Below are positions 61,324 to 64,000 of a stretch of 64,000 nt of DNA, piece after piece. Every line of letters begins with the position of its first letter. Position 1 is the first letter of the stretch. The notes below the pieces were generated by a model. That model searched no databases. It worked only from the letters and a program-made list of their open reading frames with translations, and was not told where the DNA came from. The translations under genes and the position numbers were made by a program. The DNA is from Glutamicibacter sp. JC586 (lineage in GTDB: Bacteria > Actinomycetota > Actinomycetes > Actinomycetales > Micrococcaceae): positions 434,001-498,000 of the forward strand of contig NZ_VHIN01000005.1 of NCBI RefSeq assembly GCF_009805585.1, read 5' to 3'.

Positions 61324-62223
61324 ATGACGCAGAACATTGCCTTTATCGGACTGGGCATCATGGGCCTGCCGATGGCCAAGAACCTGATGAGCGCAGGCTT
61401 CAACGTTACCGGCTACAACCGCAGCGAAGCGGCAGTCAACGCACTGGCCGAGGCGGGCGGAAGCAAGGCCGCTTCCATCGCCGAAGCCGTCGCCGAGGCT
61501 GACGTCATTATCACCATGGTTCCGGATTCTCCCGACGTGCAAGATGTTGTCCTGGGCGAAAACGGCGCTTTCGCCCACGCTAAAGCCGGGGCGCTGTGGA
61601 TCGATAACTCATCGATTCGCCCGGATGTCGCGGTGTCCCTCGCCGCGGCAGCTCGCGAGGCAGGCCTTCGCCCGCTGGACGCTCCGGTCTCCGGCGGTGA
61701 AGCAGGAGCTATCAACGCTGCCCTGTCAATCATGGTTGGCGGCGAACAAGCCGATTTTGATGCGGCCAAACCCGTACTGGAAGCCATCGGAAAGACCATC
61801 GTGCTGGTGGGACCAGCCGGTTCCGGACAAACCGTGAAGGCAGCCAACCAGCTGATCGTCGCCGCAAATATCCAAGCGCTAAGTGAAGCAGTCGTTTTCC
61901 TCGAAGCCTACGGGGTGGACACCGACGCGGCCATCGAAGTGCTTGGCGGGGGACTGGCCGGCTCAAAGGTTTTGGATCAGAAAGCCCAAAAAATCTTGGA
62001 CCGCGAATTCGAACCCGGATTCCGTCTTGCCCTCCACAACAAGGACATGGGCATCGTCACCTCGGCGGCTCGCGAAGCCGGGGTCGTATTGCCGCTGGGC
62101 GCCCTGATCGCCCAGCTGGTTACCTCCACCGTGGCCTGCGGTGATGGAGCACTGGATCACTCGGCCCTGTACAACGGCGTACAACGCCTGGCCGGCAAGA
62201 TTGGTGCATCCCAGCCAATCTAG
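61324..62223 (+). CDS. glxR: Tartronate semialdehyde reductase (2-hydroxy-3-oxopropionate reductase)
   Basis: This 299-residue beta-hydroxyacid dehydrogenase reduces tartronate semialdehyde to D-glycerate with NAD(P)H. It starts with the Rossmann motif FIGLGIMGLPMAKNL, then the substrate block DAPVSGGEAGA, the catalytic lysine region GQTVKAANQLIVA, and KDMGIVTSAAREAGV. It is 30 bp behind hyi. Its product would be used by the glycerate kinase at 5.0 kb. Confidence 0.93.
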   Translation: MTQNIAFIGLGIMGLPMAKNLMSAGFNVTGYNRSEAAVNALAEAGGSKAASIAEAVAEADVIITMVPDSPDVQDVVLGENGAFAHAKAGALWIDNSSIRPDVAVSLAAAAREAGLRPLDAPVSGGEAGAINAALSIMVGGEQADFDAAKPVLEAIGKTIVLVGPAGSGQTVKAANQLIVAANIQALSEAVVFLEAYGVDTDAAIEVLGGGLAGSKVLDQKAQKILDREFEPGFRLALHNKDMGIVTSAAREAGVVLPLGALIAQLVTSTVACGDGALDHSALYNGVQRLAGKIGASQPI

Positions 62224-62303
62224 GCCTCACCTATTTCCTACGGTGAGTGGCGCGGTCGGCGCCAGCTTTTCAGGACTTGGCACAAGCCACCAATAACTTC
62301 GGG

Positions 62304-62338
62304 CGCTCGCGACTTTGGTACACGGTAAGTCGCGAGCG
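62304..62338 (+). other. 12-bp perfect hairpin between glxR and gcl
   Basis: CGCTCGCGACTT (62304-62315) pairs exactly with AAGTCGCGAGCG (62327-62338) over an 11-base loop. No U-run follows. It lies in the 249-bp space before gcl and may be an mRNA hairpin adjusting gcl level or an operator. The rest of that space shows no gene. Confidence 0.6.
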
Positions 62339-62472
62339 ACCACAGGTGGATTGTGAAGGCTATGTTCCAGCCCATCACCACGTTCTGGTGCTCAAAGAGC
62401 AGGCGCTGTGGTGACTCAAGCACCGCGCCGCCCACCGTAGGTCTATTTTTCTTCCCTAAGGATGTAATTGTC

Positions 62473-64000
<1,528 letters not shown>

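Overview
The window looks like chromosomal DNA from a high-GC actinobacterium of the Micrococcaceae (Arthrobacter/Glutamicibacter type). This is inferred from gene content, from the many GTG starts and leaderless-looking promoters, from a DtxR/IdeR-type iron box, and from sugar ABC systems with no ATPase of their own. There are no rRNA, tRNA or CRISPR features and no phage. It is mostly catabolic and transport DNA, with a few decaying loci.

Layout: (1) 1-9.6 kb: the end of a diguanylate cyclase, a SulP transporter, a broken DHA2-type MFS gene beside an intact MarR regulator, glycerate kinase, a lipoprotein, an NmrA-like protein, a CdaR-type regulator and small membrane proteins. (2) 9.8-13 kb: a SAM-I riboswitch ahead of two DszC/SfnB-like flavin monooxygenases, then a small membrane protein. 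(3) 13-19.2 kb: an alpha-glucosidase with a MalEFG-type importer and a divergent ROK regulator with a clear operator. (4) 19.5-26.5 kb: a TetR-controlled acyl-CoA carboxylase/MaoC/CitE-like operon, resembling the mycobacterial leucine/itaconate cluster, with an MFS transporter at its end. (5) 26.7-31.1 kb: a scarred region with a truncated Tat-signal gene, a transposase remnant, an intact SulP-carbonic anhydrase fusion, an orphan Fur/Zur-like box, and a chimera of the 5' end of a monomeric isocitrate dehydrogenase gene and a broken carbonic anhydrase. (6) 31.3-37.3 kb: an iron-siderophore importer without ATPase, then a MatC-type carrier with a PrpF-family tautomerase. (7) 37.6-49.8 kb: a DeoR/PdxA2/DUF1537-kinase operon facing a nine-gene operon (Dpp-type ABC importer, aldo/keto reductase, HpcH-type aldolase, sialidase-like BNR protein, SDR). 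They share a perfect 15-bp inverted-repeat operator and form a candidate undescribed acidic-sugar pathway. (8) 49.8-54.5 kb: FetB and a complete iron-siderophore ABC operon. (9) 54.7-57.4 kb: assorted small genes. (10) 57.5-64 kb: an Asp/Glu-racemase-family protein and an allantoin-type NCS1 permease, divergent from hyi-glxR-gcl for glyoxylate use. The product of that route, glycerate, would be taken up by the glycerate kinase at 5 kb.

The most unusual pattern is a five-copy dispersed element at 2.5, 2.7, 4.8, 31.2 and 57.5 kb, always on the minus strand. Each copy has a -10-like hexamer, a nearly invariant short sequence carrying start codons and a Shine-Dalgarno-like core, and directly behind it a hairpin whose sequence differs in every copy. 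It looks like a family of very short transcription units ending in intrinsic terminators, either small RNAs or micro-ORFs.
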